DNA of 64,000 nt from Strix aluco (lineage: Eukaryota > Chordata > Aves > Strigiformes > Strigidae). A program made the translations under genes and the position numbers. The stretch spans positions 24,528,251 through 24,592,250 of the forward strand of contig NC_133941.1 in the NCBI RefSeq assembly GCF_031877795.1, written 5' to 3'. Positions within the stretch are counted from its first letter, which is position 1, and each line of letters opens with the position of its first letter. The notes beneath the pieces are model-generated. The model ran no database searches and was not told the origin of the DNA. It saw only the letters and a program-made list of their open reading frames with translations. Shown piece after piece: positions 26,745 to 39,110 of this stretch.

Positions 26745-29160
26745 TGAGATCCCTTTACAGCTTCAGCATAGGGTCTACTGGGGGCTGATGGGGCCCATCT
26801 GTCAGAAGGGGAAGAGCATCTCCAGCCATAGGCTTGCCAGGCTGGTGAAGAGGCTTTAAACTGGAGTTGACAGCAGAGGGGAACCTCAATCCATCCCTCT
26901 CCCACCAGTCTGGTGCTGGTGCCAGTAATAGATGCCCAGAGCCTGGAGAGGGGTCACAGGGCAGCAGGAGAGCACCTGGAGAGCAGCACAGAGGAATTCC
27001 AGCCAGTAAGTCAGCTTCATCAGAGGCCCAACCTAAATGCCTCTAATGCAAATGCACGTAGCATGGGGAATAAACAAGAGCTAGAGCCTGCAGGGCTACG
27101 ACCGTATTGCCACCACAGAGATGTGGGGGATGGCTCCTATGGCTGGAGTGTTGGAATGGAAGGGTACAGGCTCTTTAGGAAGGACAGGCAGGGGACAGAA
27201 GGAGGGGGGTCTCCCTCTAGGTCAGTGACGAGCTACATGCGTGGAGCTCTGCCTGGGGATGGGCGAGGAGCCGACTGAGAGCTTATGGGTCAGGATTAAA
27301 GGGAGGGCAGGGACAGGGGACATTACAGGGGGGGTCCGCTATAGGCCACCCAACCAGGAAGACAGAACGGATGCTCACCCTCTGTAGACAGATAGGAGCA
27401 GCCTCACGTTCACAAGTTGTGGTCCTCACGGAGGAATCCAACCACTCCGATATCTGTTGGAGGGACAACACAGCAGGGCATAAGCAATCCAGGAGGTTCC
27501 TGGAATTCATTGATGACCACTTCCTTCTCCAAGTGACAGAGGAGCCAACGAGGAGAGGTGCTGTGCTGGAACCTTGTTCTCACCAACAAGGAGGGGCTGG
27601 TGGGGAGTGTGAAGCTCAAGGGCAGCCTTGGCTGCAGGGACCATGAAATGGTGCAGTCCAAGAGCCTTAGGGCAGTGAGGAGGGTGCACAGCAAGTTTGC
27701 TACCCTGGACTTCAGGAGAGCAGCCTGGGGCCTCTTCAGCGATCTGCTTGGCAGAGTAACATGGGATAAAGCCCTGGAGGGAAGAGGGGCCCAAGAAAGC
27801 TGGTTGATGTTCAGGGATCACCTCCTCCAAGCTCAGGAGTGATTCATCCCAACAAATAGGAAGTCAGGTAAGAGCACCAGGAGGCTGCATGGATGAACAA
27901 GGAGCTCCTGGACAAGCTCAAACACAAGAAGGAAGCCTACAGAGGGTGGAAGCAAGGACAGGTAGCCTGGCAGGGATACAGAGAAACTGCCTGAGCAGCC
28001 AGGGATCAGGTTAGGAAAGCTAAAGCCCTGACAGAATTAAATTTGTCCAGGAATGTCAAGGGCAACAAGAAATGCTTTTGTAGCTGTCGGTGATAAAAGG
28101 AAAACTAGGAAAAATGTGGGCCCTCTCCAGAAGGAAATGGGAGACGTGGTTACCCAGGATATGGTGAAGGCTGAGGTACTCAAGGACTTTTTTGCCTCAG
28201 TCTTCATGGGCAAGTGCTCCAGCCACACTGGCCAAGACATGGAAAGCAAAAGCAGGGACTAGGAGAATGAAGAACTGCCCGCTGTAGGAGAAGAGCAGGT
28301 TTGGGACCATCTAAGAAACCTCAAGTTGCACAAGTCCATGGGACTGATGAGATGCATCCACGGGTCCTGAGAGAACTGGCGGATGAAGTGGCTCAGCCAC
28401 TATCCATCACATTTGAGAAGTCGTGGCAGTCCAGTGAAGTTCCCACTGACTGGAAAAGAGGAAACATAACCCCCGTTTTGAAAACAGGGAAAAACAGAAG
28501 ACCCAGGCCAGTCTGTCTCACCTCTGTGCCTGGCAAGATCATGGAGGAGATCCTCCTGGAAACTCTGCTAGGGCACATGGAAAATAGGGAGGTGATTGGT
28601 GACAGCCAACATGGCTTCACTAAGGCCAAATTGTGCCTGATGGATTTGGTGGCCTTCTACGACTGAGTTACAGCATTGGTGGACAAGGGAAGAGCAACGG
28701 ACGTCATCTACAGGGACTGGTGCAAAGCATTTGACACTGTCCCACGTGACATCTTTGTCTCTAAATTGGAGACATGGATTTGACAGATGGACCACTCGGT
28801 GGATAAGGAATAGGCTGGATGGTCACACTAAAACAATAGTGGTCAACGGTTTGATGGACAGCAGTGGTGAGTGGCGTCCTCAGGGGTCAGTGTTGAGACC
28901 AGCGTTAGTTAACATCTTTGTTGGCGACACGGACAGTGGGATCAAGGCAGCCTCACTCAGCAAGTTTGCTGACGTCATCAAGCTGTGTGGTGCAGTGGAC
29001 ATGCTGGAGGGATGGGATGTGCCATCCAGAGGGACCTGGACAGGCTGGAGAGGTGGGAACATGTGAACCTCATGAAGTTCAACAACGCCAAATACAAGGT
29101 CCTGCACATGGGTCAGGCCAATTCCAAGCACAAATACAGGCTGGGCAATGAGTGACTTGA
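26745..29160 (+). mobile_element. CR1 LINE, decayed ORF2 (endonuclease and reverse transcriptase), plus orientation
   Basis: The start resembles the CR1 region upstream of ORF2. From about 27,030 the frames read ASNANARSMGNKQELEPAG and SYGWSVGMEGYRLFRKDRQG, the endonuclease start. From 28,300 the frame reads [20 protein letters not shown] and [20 protein letters not shown], then [20 protein letters not shown], the reverse transcriptase. Further RT pieces run to KYRLGNE-like sequence near 29,150. Multiple frameshifts and stops show it is inactive. The 3' end with the terminal repeats is missing, so the copy is truncated on the right or was split. Confidence 0.93.
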
Positions 29161-31158
29161 GAGCAGCCCTTTGACGTTGATGCTAGCAGCAATTCTAAGA
29201 AGGCTAAGTTTATTTTGCTGCATTTGAACAAGTCATCCAACATAATCTGGTTATAGCCCCCCAAAACTCTATTTCAGACACAACAAACAGAATTCTTCCT
29301 CTAGTCTAAACTCCTGTGGTCACAGTCCACACAGTATCGGTGAGGACAGCCAGCAACTGCTTTCTGAAAAGCCTGTTTTATCACTATTTCATTTTACAGC
29401 AAAATGCAATCACTCAACTTCGCCAAGCTTCCCTGGGCCTGCAGAGTGCCCAGCCAAGTGAAAAGCCAGACATAAGCACAAGCCCAAGGAAAAACCTTGC
29501 CATGCCCCTTATGGATAGAAGAACAGAAAAAGAGAAATGGTAGATATGTAAAAAGGGAAGGTGCTTGTTTACAGGATATGCAGTCATTTATATTTAGCAG
29601 TTAAATGTTCCATGGTACTGGTGAAAGACAATGAGGGAAGTAAAGTGGCTGTCAGATAGGTTAACCACCAATTTTAATCTACAGTTTCAGTATTGCTGGG
29701 CAGCTGTTTCTGGGAAACTATGCTAGGATGCAAAATAGGCAAGAAAAACCCTAATCCTTTGTTACCTTATCCCAAAGAACAAGAAACAAGTATTGCTGCC
29801 TGTTCTCTGAGTAAGATCTACTAAAGTGTAGTATTTATCTCTTTCACGTCTTCATGGACCCCTGCTTGTCTTAGCTGACTGCAATTTTGGCATGCCTGTT
29901 TATCATCATGTGAACTAGACTGTCATCATCTCAGGCCTTCTTTTGGTTCATAAATTAAAAAAAAAAAAAAAGAAAAAAGCAGCTTATTTCCTTGATGTGG
30001 CAGGATACGTGAATTAATCAGGATTCAAGGAAGTCTGAAGTGATTATTCCTTGTATTCTTGAAAGATGTGCATTCAGATGCTCTGAAAGATTAATCTCCC
30101 AGGATCATGTTCTCAACCTTCCTATCACTGAATTCATTTATGTAAATGACACACATGTGTCCCAAGAACAGGAGAGAATAATCCACAGCCTGAATAACAT
30201 CAAAAAAAGGATGAGAGTCAGCTCGCTCCAGTACAACGTAGCTCCAACTGTGGTCAGCAGAGACTGTTCCTTCAGCTTCACCAGGAGCTAAATCAGGCTT
30301 TGAAATGAGGCGATTGGAGAAGTACCACTGACCTGGGCAACAGTCACACTGCTGACCGTGACCGAGGGAGTGAGATGCCAATCTGTAACACCATGAGTGG
30401 TTTCATTTTAGTCTCTAGGCTGAGCATTTTCATGCTGTATCGAACAAGAGCAGAGCTCTGGGATCTGCCATGGACTTGTATTAGAGTTTTCCAGAAAAGG
30501 TTTAAGTTGCTGGCTTTAAACTATAAAAGCTCTTGATGATTTGGGCTTAGTCATAAAGCAGAGATTCCCCAGGCAGGTTCCTGGCCATGTCCCCTGAAAG
30601 TGGAGAGACATGCTGGAAACAAAGGGGCTGCATGAGAACCGTGACACAAGTGCCCATGGGTGCCATCGTGTGTTAACATCGCAGGTACACTACAAATATT
30701 TTTTGCAACTTTTTTGTTTAAAAAGAAGGTGAACTGAGGAATATAAAATCAGTCGATGTGTATTTTGACATACTTAGTTACAAAAAAAAAACAACCCCAA
30801 AAATGGAGAAAAATTGTAAAAAACTTTAAAAAACCAACATGCTCCCCCCCCAATCAAAAAAAAAACCAACCAAAAAACCCCAAACCAGAAATATTACAAA
30901 ATGAGTAAATTTTCAAGGCAAGCATTCTACATCATTACATTTTCAGGGAAGCTCAGGGGAAGAAACAACATACACTGAAAAGAATTCCTTTTCATGAACT
31001 ATGTGACAAAAATTACTCTGCAAGAAACCTTTTCCATGCTAACTGATCAGAAGGGGTGGGTAGGGAGGAGCGAGAAGATGCAAGTCTCATGAAATTTTAC
31101 CAGTAGCTAATTAAATACATGGCTTCTAATTTTAGTATCATGGACCTCAGGTATATGA
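29161..31158. other. Intergenic sequence downstream of FGD3
   Basis: No supported exon. A-rich tracts lie at 29,956-29,971, 30,782-30,791 and 30,848-30,890. Around 30,040-30,380 open frames exist on both strands at once, so neither is trusted. Confidence 0.5.
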
Positions 31159-32557
31159 TTTATTACACCAATGTAAAAAAAAAAAAAAACAAAACCAACA
31201 TAAAACCCAGACAAGGAAAAAAACAAATCCTTTTCTCTAGGTAAGAAAAATACTCACTGATGCAGATCACTGATTTTCAACAATCCTAACAAACTCTGTA
31301 TGGAGTAGCTCTTTCTTTCTACCAGTATCAGAAAATGTAGAAGGCTGAAGAGGAAACAGAAGTTAAACCAAACCATTTAAAAATACAGTACTGTGACAGA
31401 TTTTATTTCATTTTTATCACTACTACATGCTTACTACCACTAGGAACAGACACGCCCTTTTTGTTTGGTTGGTTTGGTTTTTGTTTGTTTTTTTAAATGT
31501 ATATTAAATGTTGACCTAAAGCTTGCTGTACCTTGGAAAACCTGGCTAAGGAGTTAACTGTATGAGTTTTTATTTAAATAGTTTGAATAGTTTGAAAATA
31601 AGACAAATACAAGTGAACAGGAAAATTAAATTACAAATTCAGTTCATACAAATACCTCTTATTCTATGCACTAAATCCTGTTAATTAGCTGAGATATTTT
31701 AAAAATTCTTAAAATACTTATGAAACATTATTTACAAATTATATAAATAAATTCTAGGTCACTTTTAAATTAACCGATACAACAAAAAAGTCACCTTTTT
31801 GTACTGAGTGTACTAAAAATGTTCTTGTTTATTGATCATAACCCAGTTTGCAGTATAAAACGTTTGTTCACTTACATCAAAATGGGTTCAAATAGAAGGA
31901 AGGTAGGTATCGGTTTCAAAAGAAAACAAAACAACATTATAAATGCTTAAAATCAATGAGGCTTCTTAATGTTCTTTTCTGCACAGTTTGCAGTCATTTT
32001 TAGAAGTCCCTTCTACAGTATTTGTCTTGTGAACAGGTCATCTCAAAATAGCAGAGACATAGTTTTAGCAAAGGGAAAATATTCAGTACATTGCTCACAC
32101 TTCACGAAGACCTTTTACCAGGAGGGAAAGGACAGAGAACGGAATGTCAGTGGCCAGCACAAGCCTTTACAACATTTAACTTAAAAGGCAGCATTTATAG
32201 AACTAATCACAGACTATACACATCCTGTACTGAACAGCAATCAAAGGACTGGAAAATATACATTTAGGAAAACAAGAGACCGATGGTTTTCCATTACCTT
32301 TGTTAAAATTAATGCTTTTCTCCTTGTCTTTTGTTTTAAAACCAGCATCGACACCATCAACAACTACAACTACCTTTAACATAATATATGCCAGGTAACT
32401 ACTGTACGTGAGAAATGTGCAATAAAAGGAGAGAAAACACGGAATTTCCTATGCAGACACATGAAAATATAAAGCCATACAGATTCCAAAGTGCCATGAA
32501 TACCAAATTCAAGTGATGGTTTATAGCATGTAGGAAAGAAACTAAATGGAACTTGCT
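31159..32557 (-). other. Probable FGD3 3' UTR (end not fixed)
   Basis: AT-rich, non-coding sequence directly downstream of the FGD3 stop on the minus strand. Minus-strand AATAAA hexamers lie at 31828-31833, 31569-31574, 31402-31407 and 31159-31164. I cannot tell which is used, so the left border is only the farthest of these candidates. Confidence 0.4.
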
Positions 32558-32782
32558 CTATGGGTTGCCAAGCCCTTCAGCTGTATCTTCAGTTTCCCCT
32601 TTGGCTGCTTTGGTGAGAATTTCCATCCATTTAATCTGCAGTTCTTCATCTTCTGCACTGAAATACAGAATTTGCTGGGACTGGCAAAGCTTAAAAACAT
32701 GCTTCACTTCAAACTTCTCACCAGAACCTGGTAAGCTGACTTCGTATCCAGGCAGAGGAATAGGACGTGGGCTCCGTCCATC
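32558..32782 (-). CDS. FGD3: FGD3 last coding exon: second PH domain C-terminal half and stop (residues 378-451)
   Basis: A 225-nt exon opening DGRSPRPIPLPGYEVSLPGS, then HVFKLCQSQQILYFSAEDEE and the PH2 C-terminal helix with IKWMEILTKAA. It ends ETEDTAEGLGNP followed by TAG at 32,560-32,558. The IPLPGYEV strand, VFKL strand and Trp-containing helix give a complete PH fold with the previous exon. The acceptor is TTCTTTAG. The tail after the helix is short and acidic, shorter than I recall for mammalian FGD3. Confidence 0.94.
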   Translation of the reverse strand, partial: DGRSPRPIPLPGYEVSLPGSGEKFEVKHVFKLCQSQQILYFSAEDEELQIKWMEILTKAAKGETEDTAEGLGNP

Positions 32783-35700
32783 CTAAAGAAGAAAGAACAA
32801 ATGTAAAAATTCACCAGCAAATGTTATTTGAAACGGGAGGGGCGGGGGTATCCTGCGCAGGGAAGGATTCCTCTCAATGGGATTAAGGAAAAGCCCGTTT
32901 CAAACAGTTTAAAACTCACTTTGAAGCAGTACGATGTGATTGGAGATGCATTACCCTACACCCGAGACAAGGTCGCCAGGCACACACTCAGGCTAGGCAG
33001 CTACACCACAACCCCCATCCAAGCGGGGTGTCTCCGGGTGTGCCGCCGGCTGACAACCCCTCGGTGCCAGAGCCGCAGCCTGCCAGCCCTGCCCACGGCC
33101 ACCACGCACCTACGGGCCTCCAGCAGCACACGAGTGCCGTTCCAGAGCACGCGTGTTCAGCTCCGTGTTCAGCACTGCAGCGTAGAAAACAGACAAGAGG
33201 CAGTACTGACTGCTTAACTTAAAACAATAAAAGGCCATGACTTATTGGTGCTTTCTTCTCTTTTTAACAGATTCTCTTTCGCTGTAAGAATACAGATCCG
33301 GCAGTGGCATGGCTGGAGATTTTCATACAACTTCATGTAACTTATGCACGTTGTCATTTACAAAAAAATCTTTGCAGATCCAGCTGAGAACAGTTCAGCA
33401 TAGTCCCTTTTGAACCTCATGGGACATTTCTAAGATTGGTTAAAAGGAGGCAAATAAGCAGAGAGGGACACTGAGAGATACAAAGACAACTACCAGGGAA
33501 GAGACTTTGAAATAAAACAGAATTTCAGATTTTAAAGTAATCAGTGAATCTTCTCAGAAGGTCTTGGGTTATTTATGATGTCTTTCAGAGTTGTCAAGGA
33601 AGTCTAAGCTCAGATTCTTGAACATCCTTTAAAGGCCAGATTAATTCACAGATCTAAGGAGCAACACAGCTCTGTAACGGTCACATCTTGAACATCAACC
33701 AACCCCCCTAGTAAGCTCTCAGGAAAGGCATACGTTGGCAAGGCAGGGTGTGCCATGACCAAACAACACATTTCAACTGATGCCAGCAAAGCATTTTCAA
33801 AGGTGCGTCCCCAAACTGAAGTCTAAACCACACAGGGATCAAACATCTGTAAGAAGCTGTTGCCTCTTGTAGCAGCTACTTGTGTAGCAGCCTCATACCA
33901 AATCTAACAAGGCACCCCACAAAAAGGTGGCAACATAATTCTTTTGTCACCCCACGCTGAATGCAGATGACTTAGTAAATCTGAAAGGGGACCACAGTTC
34001 TGGGAAGAATAGCAAAAAAAAAATCTACTTTTCTAACGCTTAGACTAAAGTAATTCAAGTTTCAGAACTGCTCACATCAATGCAAACACATACATTAACT
34101 AAAGGAACAAAAAATACAGTCAAAAATGTGTCTACACATTTTATTAAATCCTGATTTATTAATCTACTACTCATTACTGTTATGCAAAAATGCCAGAGTC
34201 CATCTGCTTGAAGACCAAGCGCTATTCAAGTAGATTTATGGCAGCTTTAGGTCAAACACTAAAGAATTCAGTTCCTATTTGAGTGTAAGTACTTGTCTTG
34301 AAAGCAGCATACAATTTCTAGACCCTGACCCCACAGCTGCATCCACACGAGCAGGGAGGTCTTGCACATGCAGAAGTCTGAACTGGCATCTACAGAGTAG
34401 CTCTAGACCTGACACATGGCAGTGCTAAAGCAAGCAAATATGGGACTGATGAACACAAAATGCACGAGAGCACATGCAAGCTCAACCATGTCTGCTTCAC
34501 TGGTCTGGGTTTAGAAAAATACACACTCAGACTTGTCACATATACAACTGGCGGTTGTCCACGACAATGAAAAATGGTATCTTTTGTAGCCAAGAAGTGC
34601 AGCATAAAAGCAAACTGATGTTTGAATCGTACACGTTACACCTACCCAACACGTGCAGACACAGGCAAATTAAGCAGACTGCCTTTGGTCTTGCTTCCTC
34701 CCTTTTCTTAATATGATGCCTTTGCCACTTTCTCTGTACCTGCCTGATCCAAAAGGAAGGGTTTTGAATTATCTCTGAACAGCTGCACTACTGACAGATA
34801 AAGGTGAAGCACTCAGCCTCGAGTCATACCACACCCCCAAACCAGATGTCTCTGAGGGACCATGAGCATCTCTGTATTTCCTCTGACACAAAGCCCTTCC
34901 CCTCCTACCTGGAGTCCAGCAAATCCAGGGGCTATTCTGCACCCAGAAGGAATTTGGGCCTTACACCAAGCATGTAAGTAGGATTCACAGGCCTTACAGA
35001 GAGATAAATTTCATATTCAATTTTGAAGAGCCTGCTGGATTTGGCTGGTTGAATTGTGTGGATTTTTTAAAATATTTCTGTATGCAACATACTAGGGTTG
35101 TGTATCAGTATTTCATCAAAGCAAACTACCCAGTGCTGAGAAGAGCTTTGGTTTAGGGTTGATTTCAACCATTTTCCTGAGCTAGTGAGTGATACACGAG
35201 AATCTACTGGGTGTGTAATACCGTCAGTAATCACAAGCACTGTGCACTCATCCTAACTCTAAGCAGCATAACACTAATGGGTTATTTATCTGGGTAATTA
35301 CAGCGACATTTATTTCTCTATTACAGCCATTACAACGCCCTGGTTGAAGATTTGGGAATGGTAGCTCAATTCCATCCTATAGGCACTTCTACTTCACGCA
35401 CCCTTCCATACAGACATCCCTCTCGCGCTGCACATCTCTCTGCAGTGTACAAGGTGTCTTACACAAATATGCAGAACAACAGCTACCCACTGATGGGCCA
35501 CTACCATCTTCCTCTACTACTTTTGAGTAGGCTTAGAAAATGCCTGGTTTTTTCATCCAAGCTCCACTCTTTACCAATTTATGGTCTAATCCCAACCTTG
35601 CACAAACCGTTGAGACTCCTGTGACTCAATGGCATGCCAAGAGGCAAAGCTCTGCAGGACCAGGAAAAACAACAAGCAGAGTTTTGTGCAGGGCCAATTA

Positions 35701-38700
35701 AAGCTTCACCTAAACAGGGTCATCAGACAAGCCACAAAAATACTTCTCTAAAACCCTGAGCTCAATTTCAAACCCATCTACTCCCTTATTTTCTAGGACT
35801 AAAGCACATTTACATGATGAATAAAAGATTTTTCTTCAGAATTTATAAAGCAAAATTTTCTCTTGGATCAAACCTGGTAATTATTATACCCACTAACTCT
35901 CATTATACTACATTTACCCTCTGCATTTCTCCAACATTCATTACTTCTCTAGCTAGCTGGGACTCCTTTCCTTAACTCTGCATTTCTCAGTCAGGTGTAA
36001 GTTAATGTCAGAGCTGTGGAGGTAGCTGTGCATTTTACAAGGCCAACGGGGGCCAAAGCTCCGGGTGAAGCCCTTGGAAAGACAGACTACTTTCTATAAA
36101 ACTGCTGATCCTTAAGCTTGAGATGTTCTTTGCTTATAAGCAAACTCTTATAATTCCACTCAGATAAACACGATGAGCAGCTGCACAAATTCTGTCTCAG
36201 TTTGAGGACAGATAAAATTGGTGTGATTTCCATACCTAAATAAGGTGTGAATTTTATCGTCATGCATAAAGCCTCATACAAGATTAAACCGTGAACACTC
36301 AGGGGAATAATTCATTCTCCTGGAACAAGAATCTAAAGCAAAAGTAGTATTTCCATCTTCACTGGCACCCCTCCTTTGGCGTGAAGGCCAGTGGTGCAGA
36401 GGATGAAAGCTCTGTAGGGCTTTTACTGTATCAGAAGCTCCAGATTCAGGTTGGTTTACTTCTTCCCAAGAGGCAGCTATTCTTTCTGTTCTTTTTAAAA
36501 ATAATCGCCAAACTTCCAAACTCCTATGTTCAAGCTTCACTTGGTCTGTGTTTCAAGATAATACCATTGTTGGCAATATTATTCCAAAAGGCACCTTTTT
36601 TTAGGCACCAAAATGCTTCTTTGCAGGACTAAAGAAGTTTGTAAGGTGTATTGACATGGTTGCACAGAACAAAACAACACCTGAGAAAATAACACTGAAG
36701 CACGTGAGTGGTTCCTGACTGATTCCACTCAGGCACCAGGAAAGAAGCTCCGGAAGAGATTTTTCTCAGAAGTCTAGTGTATACTATGTAAACCAGAACT
36801 AACAAGAACGTTGGGTTAATATTAAGGAATGAGCTTTGCTGCGTAATTCTCTCCTTCAGCTGTATGCAAATTGAAAAAAGTATACGAGTGGGAATGGTAG
36901 GCCCTTGAAGAAGGGATTAAGTTTTGTTGTTTATAGTCTCAGCCTGCAACTAGTGATTCCTGATAGTAAATCTTAGCTTGGTTATTGAATGTAAGATAGA
37001 TCAACCTTGCCCGATATGCTTTCTTGCCACTTTATTGGGAGATTTATCTCACACCTGAAATAGTTGAGAACACTAACCTCTAAATTTAACTGTCGTAAAA
37101 TCGACAACCAGTGTCAAAGGCACCCTTTTCCCCTAAAAAATAGGATCTTACTAATAGTATCAACAGAGGCTCAAGATCAAATTTGGCAGGACATGGAGCA
37201 AAGAACACAGCATCTGAAGCACAGAAGCTCCTCCAGCTTCCAACCCTGGCTTTGCATGACTGTCAGGAGGGGGCCTGGAGAATCAAGCATCATTCTGCCG
37301 TGCACTAAATACAGCCGATTTATATCCTATGGGTTATTATTTGTGCTGTCCTGTGACCATCAGTTGGGCATTAGGAGAAATTGTCTTTCTAGGTCATACA
37401 GTGTAAGAGGCATTGCTTCCTCTCAGCTCCTCATTCCAGTCTCTCTTAGATGACGTACGTTGCTCCTGGGTGAGGAAGGTGAAAGAATTTAGACCCGTCT
37501 CCCTCTACTCTCACTCTCCCTCACTAAGCTTGCCCGTGTGAGACATTCTGGCATGGTTTGTATGGGTACAGGCCTTGCACTGGTCCTTTGCTGAAGACAG
37601 CTTTCACGTCAGCTGAAAAGTTACGCAGCGACAACATTCCCTCTGCTTTGCTTTTTAAAGCTTTTTTCCTTTCCCCAGACTCTGAGATCTAAAGATTGGG
37701 TTTGCTGCATTTTAGTGCCTTGTTTGAGGCCATTTGCTTTTTCAACTTGTAATTTCAGTCCTGCATCTCCTGTCGCCTAGGAGTGAAGGCAGGCAGCTCC
37801 CTTCCCGCGGGATGAACTGGAAGCTTACCCAGTGTGGGCTGTGGACCCCAGACGAAGCCAAGCGGGCTGTCTGGAGCTCCACACTCAGGCTTTCAGCCTC
37901 TTGCGCAGTATGCTTAAAACATGACACACACTTTTTTTAAAACTAGAGGTGTTCTTGCTGACAAGCAGCAAAACAGACTTCTAAGGACAACGTGTGTCTC
38001 CTGTTGAACGTTTGCTATGGGGTAAGCTTTACTTTGAATAGCTTTATAAAGTCATGGGTAATATTTAGTTCCCAGACTGTTCCTAGCTACAGCTGTAGAA
38101 ACTGATGCTAATAAAAAGCAAACCCTTTGTATCACCACAGTTACAGCAGGGTAATGGTAGGCTGAATTCGGACCCATTTCTTCTTCCATCCCACTCAGGA
38201 GATAAAACAAAGCTGTATGTAAACGTGTCAAATGCCAAATACAAAACTGGATATGGGGGATCTCACTTCAGCATTGTCATTCTTTATCTTCAGCACTAAG
38301 AAAGCCTGACTGATATTTCTATTTTGGATATTCTGTCTTGGATATAGATATTTCTATCACCTGACTTTCATCACACACGAATGTTGGTTAGCTTCAACAG
38401 CACACTTCAGAAAAAAATGCTTACCACAGTAATTATTTCAAGTCAAGATAAAATCACATGATGCTACGACACGGAGCTTTACCAAACACAGTCCATTTTT
38501 CAGGCTGAAGAACATCCATCTACATTTCCACAAATTCATCCACCCTCTCAACCCAGAACTAGGTTTTAAAAAAAAGAAAAGCTTGAACCAGCAATTGCAA
38601 TATTCAGCCTGCTTTACAGCTCTATACATTTTACAGGAAAGTGCTTTCCCTAATAACAGGGTAATAAAACCTTTGGATATACCTGTTTGAAACCTCTAAA

Positions 38701-38969
38701 AAACCCAAAATATAACCAAATTATCCTAGTTTTGTCCTTTTTTTGTTAAAAAATGGAAAAGAAGAGTTACGAGCTTAAACATCTGCTCACAACTGTATCA
38801 GCAGTAACTACACATAACAAGGAAGTCTGAAATCTCTGAGGCTTTGTACTATATTCAGAATACCAACTTCATTTTTGTTGTTGAAACCAAGCCAAATCCT
38901 TTGACCTATTTCTCAGCTTGACATATTTAAACTTAGGCTTTTTTTTTTTCCCCCTGAATGTCTTTTTAC
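32783..38969 (-). other. FGD3 intron (6.2 kb)
   Basis: Begins GTAAAA on the minus strand and ends TTCTTTAG. It contains a GC-rich, CpG-bearing patch at about 32,990-33,180, unlike the AT-rich surroundings, with two overlapping plus-strand frames and no recognised domain. No repeat family recognised in the rest. Confidence 0.85.
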
Positions 38970-39110
38970 CTGGCTACTTCCTTGCAGATACAGAACAAGA
39001 GGTTCAGTCTTGGGGATGGTCACCCACATTTTGTACCAAGTCTTCCCTTTTTCAAGGAACTGGAGGTAGCTGCTGAAGAGGCTGTTTTCAGCTGCTAAGA
39101 TGTTTTGCTT
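38970..39110 (-). CDS. FGD3: FGD3 exon: second PH domain, N-terminal half (residues 331-377)
   Basis: A 141-nt phase 0-0 exon encoding KQNILAAENSLFSSYLQFLE then KGKTWYKMWVTIPKTEPLVL and YLQGSSQ. This is the opening of PH2: a strand, W-x-x-x-W, then the P-L-V-L-Y-L strand found at this position across FGD proteins. The acceptor is TTCATCCAG and the donor is CAG|GTAAAA. It is followed by a 6.2-kb intron. Confidence 0.93.

Noticed and set aside
26913..27278. 121-codon plus frame as a host gene
   Set aside because: It is CR1 ORF2 endonuclease sequence with frameshifts.
30040..30381. Open frames of 83 codons (plus) and 96 codons (minus), both protein-like
   Set aside because: They overlap on opposite strands, neither has a complete set of splice signals, and no family is recognised. 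It warns that protein-like appearance alone is weak evidence here.
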